Notes: generated by a model from the sequence alone, not told the origin. Positions 24,693 through 37,002 are shown, counted from the first letter of the stretch. The stretch: 64,000 nucleotides of DNA from Coriolopsis trogii (GCA_020543525.1 JAHYIO010000004.1:930001-994000), one strand, 5' to 3'. Translations and numbers: made by a program.

Positions 24693-25206
24693 GCACGTCC
24701 TGGGACGTTTAGAAGAGGGTACTGAAAGCCATTAATCGAGAATCGAGAAGACTCCACATTGTACAGTAGACTGTTTATTCCGTACTTGGGTTCACAGTGG
24801 CAAATGCTCGTACATTTCATGTTGAAATTGAACGTTTTTGCTCTTCACGCTAGCCACGATGATGACCGGTCATTCGAATGCGGTCTTGAACGTATATCGT
24901 CGAGTTGCGGTATTCCTTGTCCAGGCGCCTCAGAAATAATCAGATAAGATAAGGTACCTTCTCTTCCACTGAGTACTCGTTGTTTTTTGTTCTTTCAATT
25001 CGAGCTACTTTCTCTTGAGGTAGCCATCAAACCCACGGCCTATTCCGACAGCAGTGCGTGTCTATGTACACTGTGGCGACCTCATGCGAGGAGTGAAGCA
25101 TCAGCTACAGCATCGTACGTTCATACCCATTGGCAACACCTTCCCATACAAAGTCCCAACCCACACGGTCAGGAGACACGAACGTATGCACCTCCTTAAC
25201 TTGCAA
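24693..25206. other. Convergent intergenic, nothing recognised
   Basis: This is the space between the 3' ends of the SMP-repeat and BolA genes. AT-rich 3' UTR-like sequence, no gene seen. Confidence 0.5.
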
Positions 25207-25715
25207 CTACGCAGTCCCTTGTTTGGCTAGGTATGCCTGATACTGGGTTGGTGTGAGTGTTTTCTGAAAGTCAAGTTAGCTAGCTGACTCCATATCTGAG
25301 GCACGTCAGCCATATCATGGGCCGCTCTCGGAAGTCTGAGTTCACATCACCAAGACATCCACTGCCTCCTCACCTGAGAGAATGCATGCATTTGTGCAAT
25401 CTGATCCTTCAACACCTCGTTGACTAGGCAGGGACAAAGAACCGATGTTTCGGTCAACATGTCAAGGACGCGACTGGAAAGGCTCACTGAAGCGATGCCT
25501 GGCAAGAGTGTTCTTGCCCTCAAACGCCTGATCATACACCAAGTAATATTTCAGTATGATTCTCTAGACCGATCGGGGAAGTCTGGACCAACCTCGCTGA
25601 CAACGAACACCGCGTAGTTCTCTCCACAACCATTCGACGTATCCTCGATCTCGAGGTGCATGACAGGCATGGCGGCCTTGATGGCGCTCTCCAGATCAAC
25701 AGCAGAGATGCCCAT
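25207..25715 (-). CDS. BolA-like protein (Fra2/BolA2 type)
   Basis: A small cytosolic/nuclear partner of monothiol glutaredoxins that takes part in Fe-S cluster trafficking and iron sensing. Four exons (25593-25715, 25488-25527, 25374-25423, 25207-25263) give 89 residues: MGISAVDLESAIKAAMPVMH, then the conserved Cys in GCGENYAVFVVSEAFEGK, then the RHR motif in LARHRFINEVL, the ligand-region His in QMHAFSQKTLTP, and a C-terminal helix. The pattern matches BolA2/Fra2 rather than the mitochondrial BolA1/3 types because no targeting peptide is present. The 110-bp third intron is the longest. Its start faces the SET-domain gene 246 bp away. Confidence 0.93.
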
Positions 25716-25961
25716 GGCGAGAGGGATATCTTGGCTGGGACTAGCGGTTGGGTCGTCTGCGGGAGACGGAGAGAGGGGCTGTGAGGGTTAGAAAGCACAA
25801 TCTGATAAGATGTCATGATCATCGCCCGTTATCTTATCTCCTTCCCATGCTCTTTATGGCTCTGCGTTACGGTTCAAGTTACGGTTCACAAGACTCTCTC
25901 ATTCACGTACCAGTCACTTGCCCAGCCCGTGCTGGACTATGCGAACCATAGCGGCCTCATA
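25716..25961. promoter_or_regulatory. Bidirectional promoter, BolA / SET gene
   Basis: 246 bp separate two divergent start codons, so both promoters must overlap. No TATA box is seen. A GTTACGGTTCA unit is repeated at about 25866-25888. Confidence 0.5.
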
Positions 25962-27491
25962 ATGGAATTAGGAGAGCCCCAAATTGTCGCTGCATTCAGA
26001 GCGTGGCTGCTGGAACACGGCGCAAAGATTCATCCAGGCATCGGGTTCGAAGCTGGTATGTTCTACTACCACATTATCTTGTCTAGTGCGTCGAGGCGAA
26101 CTGATCGAAGCGTAATCCCTTCTTGCAGTCAGCTCTGGCTTCAATGTGCTTGCCAGCCAGGACGTTCCCGCGGATACGACTGTCGTCTCTATCCCATTCT
26201 CCCTCGCGATCACTCCGGAGCTTGCTCGACGATCCCTGGCGGCTTTGCTAGACACGGAAGAATCGACACTCGATGGATTGAGCGAACGTCAACTGGAGTG
26301 CGCATATATCTGCATGCATTGGATCATAGATCCTGGAAGGTGCGCGCCAGTACGTTGTGTGATTGCATGCGCGTTATCCTGAGCGACTGTGTCAGCTCAG
26401 GGAGCACGTTGAAACACGGTCCATATATACAGACCCTACCAACGCCAGAGAAACTACGAACCCCTTTGCACTTCACCCCTGTAGAGCTTCAGAGCGTCCA
26501 AGGCTCGAATCTTTACGGTGCGACGTTGGACAGACGACGAGAGTGGGAGGAAGAATGGCAGCGATGCAAAGCTGTCGTGGCTACTGAGAATGCTCTGTGG
26601 TCGGAGAGGTTTACATGGTAAGCTCTGAGCACTCAGACCTCAACCTTGGCTTGTGATATTCATTCCTGCTTCACCAGGGAGAGGTACCTCACAGCCTCAA
26701 CATACATCTCTTCCCGCGCGTTTCCTTCAACCTTGCTCTCTTCCTCCCCTTCTCTTGTAACGACCCCGACATCCCATCCTGTCCTGCTCCCGGGCATCGA
26801 TGCACTCAACCACGCTCGCGCACATCCCGTTTCCTGGGTCGTCTCCTCGCAACCACCGCGACCATCTACGGCGACAGACCCAGCTATTTCGCTCGTGATC
26901 CACGCACCTACTCCTAAAGGCACCCAGCTCTTCAATAATTACGGCCCGAAGCCAAATTCAGAACTCATCCTCGGCTACGGCTTCTCGCTGCCAAACAACC
27001 CCGACGACACGATCGTACTCAAAATCGGAGGGTCGTCCGCACCTCCAGCATCGACGTCATCCTCAACCGCTTCGTCCTCCTCTCCCGGCTCGTCACGTCG
27101 CTGGGAGGTCGGACGCAACGCGCGCGGAGCTGAGCCTATCTGGGAAGCCGTCCTCACAGCCGTCTCCGCCCAGAGCGCAGCCGACTCAGACGACGCTGAA
27201 GAAGCAGCAGACGGACAGGACGGCCCTTCGATCGAAGACGAGCTGTGTGCGGCCGACATGCTCGCGGACATGGCGCAGCAGCTCCACGACCGCCTCCCTC
27301 CATTTCCGCCCGCCAATGCGGACGGGATGCAGCCCGAGGTGGTGCGCATGCTCGAGCACTATCTGGAGGGCCAGCGGGATATTCTTCAGGCGCTGGTGGC
27401 GTTTGCACGCGCGAAAGAGGTGGGCGCGTTGGAGAGGGCGCGTGAGCAGGGCTTGGATATCATAGAGGAAGAAGATGGGGACGACGAGTAG
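25962..27491 (+). CDS. SET-domain protein lysine methyltransferase
   Basis: A SAM-dependent methyltransferase of the Rubisco-LSMT/SETD3/RKM class; yeast relatives modify ribosomal proteins. Four exons (25962-26055, 26129-26339, 26396-26617, 26678-27491) give about 446 residues. N-SET includes FEAVSSGFNVLASQDVPADTT. The insert region has WIIDPGSSGSTLKHGPYIQTLP. C-SET includes LLPGIDALNHARAHPVSW (the NH motif binding SAM) and GTQLFNNYGPKPNSELILGYGF (NYG and the catalytic-region Tyr). A Ser-rich insertion (SSSTASSSSPGSS) and a helical substrate-binding domain follow, ending in an acidic tail (EEEDGDDE). The substrate is not known. The 3' end converges on the amidohydrolase gene 90 bp away. Confidence 0.88.
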
Positions 27492-27581
27492 AGAGGGGAG
27501 GGCAGCTTCAGAGATACATGGTAGTTAGGTCAGAACAGATAGCGAATGTACAGTGGTATATGAGGTACCCATTTGGTGAGT

Positions 27582-29080
27582 TTACATTGTGGGGACGCGA
27601 GGCTGTAGTCCGAGGTTGTAGATCCTGTTCGCGTTCTCGAAAAACGCGCGTTTGACGATCCCGATAGCTTGCGGGAGTGTGAGCTCCCATCTCCTGATGG
27701 AGCTCTCCAGGACCTAGTGTTTCGTCAGTAACGATGCCTGCGCGCAATGCCCATATAAGTGATTACCTCGTAGAGAGCCTGCCGAGCTTGTAGGGTGCCC
27801 AGATAGTACGATTCTGGCCAAAAGTGACCATCCGCTGTAGGTTACCAACAACGGTGAGTGACTGCATGATACATGTGGGGAGAAATGAGCTCACTCGACC
27901 ACATGATTTTGGTCGTGGGAGCAAGCTCGAGGACCTGTTTGAGGACGCCTCGCTGGCCATCCGGGCTCAGGAACGGGAAGATCTCCCCAAAGTCGAGGTA
28001 GACGTTCTCGTACACGGACGTGAGGTAGCCCGCTTCTCTTGTGAAAGGATAGCTCGAGTGAAGAAGGACGACCTTTGTGTTTGGATAAGCCTTGATGAGC
28101 GGTTGGAGGTGCGCAGGGGAGGAAAGCGTGAGCGTGATGTCGTTGTCGCCCAAGCCGGTGTGGAACTGTACTGCAGCACACAGACAAGAGCGTGTCAGGA
28201 AGCTGCGCGCGCGAACCAGGCCAGAAGGGATGCGCAAGCGTACTGGGTTTCCCGCATTCGCCGGCCACGCGCATAGCGACGTTGACGATGAAATCGTTGA
28301 GCGGCTTGTCTGCGAGCCTCAGGGAGCGCTTTGCAGCGTAGACGAGGACGTGGGTCATCATCATGCGCTCGATGACCTGATGGTCTTGCGATAGGGTGAC
28401 GTTGAGGCCCGTCCTGTAGCATGCAATGGACTTGAAGCCCGCGACTTCTGGATCTGCCCCAAACGCCTGGAGGGTCGCGAGCAGCTGCTTCCCGAAATCC
28501 TCAAAAAGTTCGCTCGGCGAGATGTTACTCTCCGCGATTTGCTTGTCCAGCAGAGGCTTCAATATTTCCTACTCTCGGAGGTGATCGTTAATGAGCGCGA
28601 CCCGATCGAAGCAGGATGCATGTGAAGCAGGGAACGTACTTCTGCGATGGTCTCCACGCGCACGATGCGCTTCGTGGGGCTATAGGCATATGTATCGTGC
28701 CAGCGATAGTCGTGCATCTTCGCTCGGTCCTCTCCTCCGAGTCCGTCGTCGATGAGGATGCACTGGATGTTCGTCGGTTCCATGCACATCCGGCACAATT
28801 GGTCGTACGGAATCGTCCTCCTGAATGCTTTCACGGCTTCCCAGTCCGCGTTAGGGCCTAGCGCGAAGAGTTTAGCGAGCTGGGTCGTCGCGCGGTAGCA
28901 CGCCATGGTGTGCACGGCGTCCTCCTTGAGCCCTTTGTCTCCATGCGCCTCTGTGATGAGTCCTTCGAACGGATAGAGGTCCCTGTACTCCTGGCGAAGG
29001 AAGGCGTGTGCATGGTTGTCAATGGCCGGATATGAGAAGACGATCCTGGAGAGCTCCCACAGGTCCTTGGTGATGTCCAT
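27582..29080 (-). CDS. FluG-type amidohydrolase, stand-alone
   Basis: A metal-dependent hydrolase of the amidohydrolase superfamily, related to the N-terminal half of Aspergillus FluG and to nodulin-6-like proteins. Five exons (28640-29080, 28244-28568, 27895-28170, 27767-27834, 27582-27713) give about 413 residues. Metal-site motifs in order are AIDNHAHAF near residue 20, IQFHTGLGDND, VVLLHSSYPF, LDFGEIFP and MWSTDGHFWPE. The C-terminus is IGIVKRAFFENANRIYNLG. FluG itself carries a glutamine-synthetase-like C-terminal half, which is absent here: the stop at 27582 is followed directly by the convergent SET gene. Substrate unknown. Confidence 0.85.
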
Positions 29081-29240
29081 TGCACCTACTTGATTTGATT
29101 GCCTGTGGTTAACTTATTAGGCCACTGTTCGGGTACAACCTCATTCAGTGGCATTGAGAGATGATCGTAGACCGATCTGACCGGCCAACGAATCAGGGAC
29201 AACAAACCCTTATATATATTTTGTATTCTTACTTCAATAA

Positions 29241-29312
29241 TCTCTGTTAGTATATCGGTTAGTACACGCGCCTGTCACGCGCGAAAGCGGGGTTCGACTC
29301 CCCGACAGAGAG
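29241..29312 (+). tRNA. tRNA-Asp (anticodon GTC)
   Basis: A 7-bp acceptor stem (TCTCTGT with ACAGAGA), a D-arm containing TTAGTATATCGGTTAG, an anticodon stem-loop CGCGC-CTGTCAC-GCGCG with anticodon GTC, and a TψC arm with the consensus B-box GGTTCGACTCC. No intron. Discriminator base G, as expected for tRNA-Asp. Confidence 0.95.
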
Positions 29313-29330
29313 TTTTGCTTTGCTTTTAGC
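29313..29330 (+). terminator. Pol III terminator
   Basis: A TTTT run directly follows the tRNA, with a second TTTT a few bases later. Confidence 0.7.
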
Positions 29331-29904
29331 CCTCGTAAGTTCGCACACTCAGCAAAAGATTGCAGCAACGTCCGACATGCAGTGGTAGTCTGGTAAGCAC
29401 TTGGTTGTTTGCCGACCGAGGTGGGTCGCTTGTTGATGTGCCAGACACTGCACTCCACTAGATAGCGTGACTTGAATTTACTCACGAAGACCTGGCAGAA
29501 TGCACGACTATGATCAGCAGGTCAACGTCCTCACTGTTCGAAGTGCCTTCCAGGTTTCTTGTGCAGCCGCTATCATCTTCCCCGTGCACATGTTCATGAC
29601 ACGTCTGCCTGAGTTTCATTTGTCTTCACGTCCTCTCTGACAGATCCGAATGGTCCGATGGACGGCGTTATAGCCAATTGCTGTCCCCCTCCGCTTGTAC
29701 GCGACGTATCTCAGAGGCTGGGAGCGCGCGGTTACTTCTCCGACATCATGTTCATGACCAGAATGCCGTATATTTCCTTATCTCCGGCGAACGCTGGGTC
29801 TATATATTCTCATGACCGCTCTTACGCGGATGTGTTAGCCTAGTGCCCTCGGGAATTCAACTGACTAGTCCAACGCTGAAGAGCTCCTGAAGACACCTGG
29901 AACC
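29331..29904. promoter_or_regulatory. Upstream region of amine oxidase
   Basis: No gene seen. A CTATATATTC TATA-like box lies at about 29801-29810, roughly 100 bp before the ATG at 29905. Confidence 0.45.
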
Positions 29905-32019
29905 ATGGCCCTTATCCGTCCGCTGACTTCCGGCCTGGCTCTGTTTTTGGGGGTCCTCGCGTTCTCAGGCTCGCCAAACGCTGTTGCTGCGCTCTCTACG
30001 GGTAGCAAGCCGCACAAACATGCGCCAAGCGTGCTGATTCTGGGCGGCGGCGTCGCTGGGGTCATCGCTGCCCGCACCCTCCACGAACAAGGCATAACGA
30101 ACTTCACTATCGTTGAAGCTCGAGGCGAGCTCGGCGGTCGGCTCTTCTCCCAGCCCTTCGGTGCACCCGGTCAGGAGGTCACGCTTGAGATGGGTAAGCG
30201 CGCCATTCAATACTGTGGTGTTTCTTTCTTTGACCGCTCATCCTTTGGTATAGGGGCGAACTGGATTCAGGGTACGCAGACGGACGATGGACCCTCGAAT
30301 CCCATCTGGACCTTGGCACAGAAGCATGACCTCAAGACTCACTTTAATGACTGGTTCGGCAGCATATGTAACTCCAACCTTTTCCTTCACAGTGACGCAT
30401 AGAACTCACGGCGACGTTCCCTGCAGCTACTTTTGACGCCACTGGGGCTGTCGACTACGTGGACGTATTCAATAATGCCGTAGACGCATACGAAGTCCTG
30501 ACGGTGGCAGCAGGGTCACGTGTCGATAGGAAACTGGTCGACGGCACGGCACGTACGGGGTACTCCCTCATCGGCGCGAAGGCGCGTACTGCTCAAGCTT
30601 TGGCGAGCGAATACTACCAGTTCGATTGGGAGTACGCGCAGACGCCTGAAGAGTCCTCGTGGATTGCGAGCTCGTGGGTATGTGCATTCTACGCCTACGC
30701 TCCGGTGGCGTCGACGGACACGGACGGTGCTGGAATCGCGCCGCCCGTATGGACCACCGGGGAACCCCAAGTATATGCCGCTGACACTGCCTCCTGACTT
30801 CTGACAGGGCAACAACTTCACGTACAACACTGACGTAGGCGGCTTCGGCGATGACAACCAGATGTCGCTCGACCCGCGCGGCTTCAAGCACTTCATTCAA
30901 GCCGAAGCCGCCGAGTTCCTCCAGCCGCGCCAGGTCATGTACAACTCTACCGTGATGAACATCACGTACTCGGACTATGGCGTGTCAGTCGTTCTCGCAA
31001 ACGGGAAGACGCTTGAGGCGGACTTTGCGCTGTGCACATTCAGCTTGGGCGTCCTGCAGCATGATGACGTTGCGTTTGAGCCGCCGCTGCCAGACTGGAA
31101 ACAGGAGGCTATTCAGAGCATGACCATGGTACGTCCGCTCCGCATTGCTATCTGTGCGTCCGAAAAGAGAAAGCAAGAGAGCTCATGCTCGGGCGCAGGC
31201 GACGTACACCAAGATATTCATGCAGTTTCCCGAAAAGTTCTGGTTCGACACGGAAGTGAGCACATGGTTGACTTCTCTGAGCACACCTCTGATTGCTTCG
31301 ACGTGCTCCATGAACTTAAACCCCAACTACTCCAGATGGCACTGTACGCTGACCCGGAGCGCGGACGCTATCCTGTATGGCAAAGCCTCGACCACGAGAA
31401 CTTCTTCCCCGGATCAGGCATCATCTTCGTCACAGTTACCGTACGTACATTGCTCCCCGCGCGTAACGCTCGAATCTCATGCGGCACACGAGCTACCGTC
31501 AACATCCACATGAGACGCTAACCACGGATTTACGACAACAGGGCGACTACTCGCTACGCATCGAAGCCCTCCCCGACGCCCAAGTACAAGCCGAGATCCT
31601 CGGCGTCCTCCAGTCCATGTTCCCGAACACGACGATCCCAGACCCCATCGCGTTCCACTTTCCGCGCTGGGCGAGCGACCCGCTCTACCGCGGCTCGTAC
31701 TCGAACTGGCCCTCGTCCTTCTTCAGCGAGCACCACCAGAACCTGCGCGCGACCGTCGGCGACCGGCTTTGGTTCGCGGGCGAGGCCACGAGCCAGAAGT
31801 ACTTTGGTGCGTCGCCCGTCCATCCGAATGTCTCCACCGTGCTTGCTCACTTGGCACCGACGGCGGCATGCATGGCGCCGATTTGCAGGCTTCTTGCACG
31901 GCGCGTACTTTGAGGGAGAGGAGGTTGCCAAGACTCTCGCAAAGTGTGCTGCACACGGCGGCTGCGCTGGGCCAGCGCACGTCGAGGAAGTGAGGAACGC
32001 CCGGCCTTATAAGATCTAG
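29905..32019 (+). CDS. Secreted flavin amine (polyamine) oxidase
   Basis: An FAD-dependent amine oxidase related to fungal polyamine oxidases, producing an aldehyde and H2O2. Eight exons (29905-30193, 30254-30367, 30427-30677, 30808-31128, 31199-31255, 31336-31440, 31542-31806, 31889-32019) give about 510 residues. Residues 1-30 form a signal peptide (MALIRPLTSGLALFLGVLAF). The Rossmann FAD motif is VLILGGGVAGVIAARTL, followed by VEARGELGGR, LEMGANWIQG, the substrate-domain region ATYTKIFMQFPEKFWF, and the C-terminal FAD motif RLWFAGEATSQKYFGFLHGAYFEGEEVA. Extracellular H2O2 could feed peroxidases in a wood-decay fungus; that is inference. The exon 2/3 junction uses the acceptor at 30426, because an earlier AG would create a stop. 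Confidence 0.9.
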
Positions 32020-32364
32020 TCACGTCGTAGACACGACTACGTACATTCCTCACGACCATCTAAAGCGGCACGCTTGTGGAACAAGACGTCGAGTGACAGA
32101 GTTTGAGAACCCGACCCTCTGAGAGTGCGTCCACACACAACAAAGGACAGGACGGTACATACATGGTACACAGCAGAACGAAAACAAGTTTCATGTATGC
32201 AAAAAGAAAGAGAGGAAAGACGAAGTATAGAATGTCCCTGACGGCCTGAATGCGAAAGGCGGACCAATTATGCAACGTGTGCATACGCAACGTCCATATC
32301 CAGTCCAGTCTAGTATGAAAGTGGTCTACCCTAGTAATCCAAGGCAACGAAGGGCCCTCGAGCC

Positions 32365-35087
32365 TCAGGCAGTGAGCGTGCCCACGCTGCTCCCGCCCGA
32401 CGTCTTGCTCCGCACGCTTCCCTTCTGGTCGTTGTTCCCGTTGTTCCCGTTGATCCGGACGTCGACCTCGTAGATCGCCGGCCGGCTGACGTCCGCAAAG
32501 TCCCAGTTCGTGTCCTTCCGCATCACGCTCACGCCCTCGGCCGAGAGCTGCGAGAGCGAGCTGGGCGACCGTTGGACGGGACTGTGTGCTGCGCCCCCCG
32601 GCGATTTCTCGGCGTCCTCGTTCGCGAAGACGTCCGGGTTGAAGTCGGACTCGAGCAGGACGGCCTCGACGTGCACTGGGAGCGAGCCCGTCAGTATCAG
32701 CACCAGCGCCCGTGACAGCGTGTGGACGATAGGAAAGGATGCTTACGGTAGTGCGCGAGGCCCTTCCCGAACCCGGTCCAACAGATGATGCCGAGGACGA
32801 GGGCGCCGAAGAGGACAAAGAAGGAGACGATCGTCGAACAGGCGAAGAATGGCCACTCGATGAACGTCCACGTGTAGGATGGCGAGTCGAACATGGCAGC
32901 CCAGCAAGCGATGTAGGCCACGCTCAGGAAGAGATGGCCGGCCATGAGGTATTTGAGCTCGCGTCGGACAGCAAACCATCCCTGATAGGACCAGATTGGA
33001 AGAGACAATCAGTCACGACTGTGAATACAGAGACTGGTCCTCACCATGATGATCCAGGGTACAAGCGTCTGTTGGTACGATAAGTGTGATAGCTCGAGGA
33101 CGGCAGATCAGATAAGTTACGCACCACAGTCGTGACGATGAAGAGAGCGTAGTAGAGCGGGGCGCGCTGCGCGAGTGCAGCGATGGAACTGTTCCTGAGC
33201 TGGTCGATCCATAGGCTGACGGCGGTGATGGTGAAGAACAGCGAAAGCTGTAAGAACATGGAGTGGATGAGGAAGAACTGAGTACCAATTGGGTCAATAC
33301 ATCATCTTGTTCCAGAGACCATCACATGATTTCACCTTGTAGAGACGCATGACACCCGCCGGAGGACCAACACGGCGAATAGTAGAGGCGCTGTACCCCT
33401 GCGGTATGAGAGCAAATATGAGGAAATCGAAGATGAAGAATCAACCTGAGCCGCACCTTGACGATGTGCCACGCAAGGAAAGACGTCGAAATCAGCGCCG
33501 TGAGGTTGAGGACCAACTCCGGGATCTAACATGAGATAGAGATTGAGTTGCTGATATACTTGCGTATGAAGAATCTCGACTAACCTGCAGCGCAACGCGG
33601 GTAGTGAAGTACTGCGGCAGGAAATCAAAGTGGCATGGCGTGTTGTCGCCCACAATGAGAACCTTATAGCGGAACTGGACGTCCGAGGTCCGCCACAAGG
33701 TGTAGCTTGCCCACGCAGACTGCATAAAGCGTGCGAATACAACAGCCCAGCTGTGCAGATCAGGGGTCAATGTATGATTCTCTACGCCGCCCATGATTGT
33801 ACTCACATATGCGGAATGGAGTTGTAGAGGATCTGTGCAAGGTTTGTTGAGTGAAGGGTTTCGAGACTGACAAACGATACGTACACCGAACGTTGAGATG
33901 CCCAACAGCCAGAATTGTGAGCCAATGAGGGCAAGGTCCTCCCGGCGTGAATTATCGAGGCTGCAATATGGTCAGCAGTCGTTTCTTCAGTTGGGAGAGA
34001 CGTGCATACATTCGCCCAGGATACTCAAGCATTCGCGCGCAAGTCTCGCTCACTCGCACAGTGTCAAGCCCATCGTTGAAAGTGAGTTGTACACCAACCA
34101 CGGAACCGTTCGTCCCCTCTACAAGGGGTTGCAGGGTATGATCGCCGACACCACGTCGTGAGAGACGCTTGAGATGGATGAGTTGGGAATTGTTGAGGAG
34201 GACAACCATGGACATACCGCGACGCCTGACTCCCCAACATCCTACGCAACATTACTTCTCGGTCCCACCCCCCGAAGAACACTGAAGACTCACCGAGAGG
34301 AATCTCGATACCAACGATCCACCATCCACGCCCGTATTCGTGTCCCACACCGTCTCGCAGTCTTTATACACCGCATCTCCAAGCGGGGCGGCGGTGCAAA
34401 GTTTGAGTAGGAGATCGTCGCCTGAGCGAAACAGCCGGGCGACTTCATTGTTGGGGACCTGCGCTGTCTTGAGGATGCTGTTTATGAACGTGAACGAACT
34501 GGCGTCCTCGGAGTATACGAAGGCTGCTGTAAGACCCTGGGCAACGCAGTGAATGACGCTAAGCAGGAAGAAGGCGAGTGTGTGGGGTGTAAGCGTGATC
34601 CGTGCCAACTAGAGACACGTCAGTTTTGTCCATAGTGCATGCAAATGGTTGAGAACTGACCGCGGACTTCAGCTGAATGACCGCCCAATTGTTTGTGTTC
34701 TTCGTCATAACGGATTCCGTGTGCCAAATCAAACCGTGAGTCAAACAGAGAGACCAGAACGGACTATCAAAGCCCAAAAAGACTAGAAATACAGACTGGA
34801 GAGGCGAAAGGCGTCAAGAAACGAAGAATGGCCGAGTAGGCTCTGCCTACGAGGAGAAAGCCCCGCAACGAAGAGAGACGCACATTAAGTGGCCGCCCAC
34901 GACCGTCACAGCACGGCTAAGCCAAGGTGGGATTTGATGGATGGCAACAAGGGAGGCGATCCCGTGAATGGAGATCTCTGCTAGTGGCTTGATGCGGGCT
35001 ATGACAGGAAGGGCTTGGTCTTGAGAGACACTCGCTATATGCACCCTCACCGTTCACGAGGGCTAGCTATATACTTTGCATCGCCCA
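32365..35087 (-). CDS. Multipass membrane protein, unknown function
   Basis: Many short exons on the minus strand encode a hydrophobic protein. A region with membrane-like segments (FFLLSVIHCVAQGLTAAFVY) is followed by a Cys-containing segment of about 100 residues that may be lumenal or extracellular (LKLCTAAPLGDAVYKDCETVW). Several further helices follow: WAVVFARFMQSAWASYTLW, LVLNLTALISTSFLAWHIV, MFLQLSLFFTITAVSLWI, APLYYALFIVTTV, HLFLSVAYIACWAAMF and FVLFGALVLGIICWTGFG. The C-terminal tail is long, Ser/Asn-rich and hydrophilic, ending SGGSSVGTLTA. The total of about seven or more helices with N- and C-terminal domains looks receptor- or channel-like, but I know no named family that fits. 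The stop at 32365 is clear. The 5' end is uncertain; the ATG at 35087 is a guess. Confidence 0.6.
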
Positions 35088-35606
35088 TTGCGACGGCTCA
35101 CTCGTTCGGAATCCAGAGATGTCTGTCTTGGAACACCCTACCAGCGGTGCAGATCGACATACTGCCACAGGCATGTCGTTGGGGGAGATGTCGAGGTTCG
35201 GGTGCGATGAGAGAGTCTGCGATGGCAAATATACAGATGACACTCACACTGGCAGAAGTTGTACAGTCCATCACCGATGGATCTTCCACTTCTTCTCTCC
35301 TTCTTCTCCCCTTCAATGGAATGTAGTTTGACGCGGCCAGGGCATCAGCTTCCCGACCTTCGTCGTGGTACGCACCGCCTTCCTAACGTGAGATCACCAT
35401 CACCACTCCACCACGCGACGTCAGCCTGCTACTGATCACTTGGGTATGATAGGTTGGAATGGAGTCGTAATCCCTTCGGATACCGCAGCGGTTGGTACAG
35501 GGTTGGTACACGGCGGAGAGGCTCGGAGACTGTCGTGACTCGTCGGTCGTAGCAAAGCTTCCAATCTAGCGCCCATCATGCGAGTCTGTCCACGCCACAT
35601 TCTCCT

Positions 35607-35649
35607 GGGGACGGGCAGCGCCCGCTTTACCGAGCTAGCCGGCGTCCAG
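35607..35649 (+). repeat. Left arm of 33-bp inverted repeat
   Basis: It starts GGGGACGGGCAGCGCCCGCT and, after a 10-bp insertion, ends AGCCGGCGTCCAG. The same 33 bases without the insertion occur in inverted orientation at 36432-36464. Confidence 0.75.
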
Positions 35650-36431
35650 GCGTCTATGACCTCGGTTGACCTCGGCTACAGCAGAGATAATCGTTTCGGC
35701 GTCTGCCACTGCTGTGAGTTATCTCGAGCACACGGCATTCTTCGGCACGCTATTGCGCCACTGTAAGCGAGACGAGCGATGGTACATACCTTGAAAACCA
35801 GATCCCTGTGTCTTTTCTCTCTTGATCTCCTATTCTAAGAGTTCTATCAATCCCTATGTATGTACTCTACAACTATCCTGAGCCGATTCAGACAGGAACC
35901 CTTCAGCGTAAAGATATTGAGTACACCAGAATGCCCCTGTTTAGGCGCCCATAACTCGAGCTCTACATGCATGTATCTCGCATCGAATTCTCGGGCTCGG
36001 ACATATAATCAGTGTAGAAGTATATGTTAGAGCATACTTCTGTGATATTTCTTACTCTATATCCTTCTACGAGCTACCTCAGACATGTGGATGGCCCAGC
36101 TTCCCGCTCTACATTGTTGCAAAGTAGGTGAATGCTGGCTTCGGGTGTGTACATGGAAATACCTCTCATAGAATACCGTTGAAGGCCTGGGACCTTATGT
36201 GTATGTAATCTCCATCCCCGCGGACAATTTGACTATGCATACGATGTGCGGAGACAGTGTTTTGAGCGTATGCAGTTATGCAGCTCTCAGCCACAGACCA
36301 TCCAAATTGATCGGTTAACCGTCGGAGTTTGATTCGAGAGAGGTCTTCGGGTGGCCTAATCTCGGTTAGATGACCTCCGCAGAGTTATCAGCTTTCGTCG
36401 CGATATCTGTGCGCGCTTGGACTCGTGCGAA

Positions 36432-36464
36432 CTGGACGCCGGCTAGCGGGCGCTGCCCGTCCCC
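36432..36464 (-). repeat. Right arm of 33-bp inverted repeat
   Basis: An exact reverse complement of the left arm once its 10-bp insertion is removed. The arms are about 0.8 kb apart. Confidence 0.75.
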
Positions 36465-37002
36465 AATTCTCCTGACGGTTCTGACCAACACCATACATCC
36501 ATGGAACAACGTCTGCAAATCTTCGAAAGCTCCTTCTTCCTACGCAGGAGTGGACGTGCTGTCGAATGCCTCGCGGCTCATTGTCAAGTTCACACTTCCG
36601 TCCATCACGAACTCGATCGGGACTCTATGGCTTGTTCGCCTGAACATCCTGCACTACAAGCATCAGATACCATGACTGCCCCCAATACTAACGCACTATC
36701 ATATGTTCAAATTAAAACAGACGGCTAACAAGCACAAAACTCGAGAGCACCGGCGGTCCTGGCTATTCTGCACGTGTCTCAAGGGCGGTTTCCCGCATAA
36801 TGCACATCTCAAAGGAAACGACATCGGAGAACGCGCAGGCTCGAATTTCGGGAGCAAGTTGAGGAAACAGAGCGTCGCAGAAACTCACGAGACACCAACA
36901 CGCGTTGCTCTCGAACAATCCAGAGCAAGCGCTCGTGCAAGTACGCACGGAATGACTTCATCCCTTTGATCATACTTCCTAGCCGAAGACCTCAAGGAGC
37001 AC

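Larger units (their letters stand above)
35088..37000. other. 1.9-kb gene-free stretch with inverted repeat
   Basis: Apart from the inverted repeat pair (35607-35649 and 36432-36464) I see no gene. Open frames are short and motif-free. The sequence is AT-richer in the middle (35,800-36,300). Confidence 0.45.

Noticed and set aside
29241..29312. Possible intron or pseudogene status of the tRNA
   Set aside because: All stems pair, the A and B boxes are consensus, and a T-run terminator follows, so it is a normal tRNA-Asp.
36370..36675. 101-codon frame in the 1.9-kb gene-free stretch
   Set aside because: It contains the right arm of the inverted repeat in its coding frame and shows no family feature.
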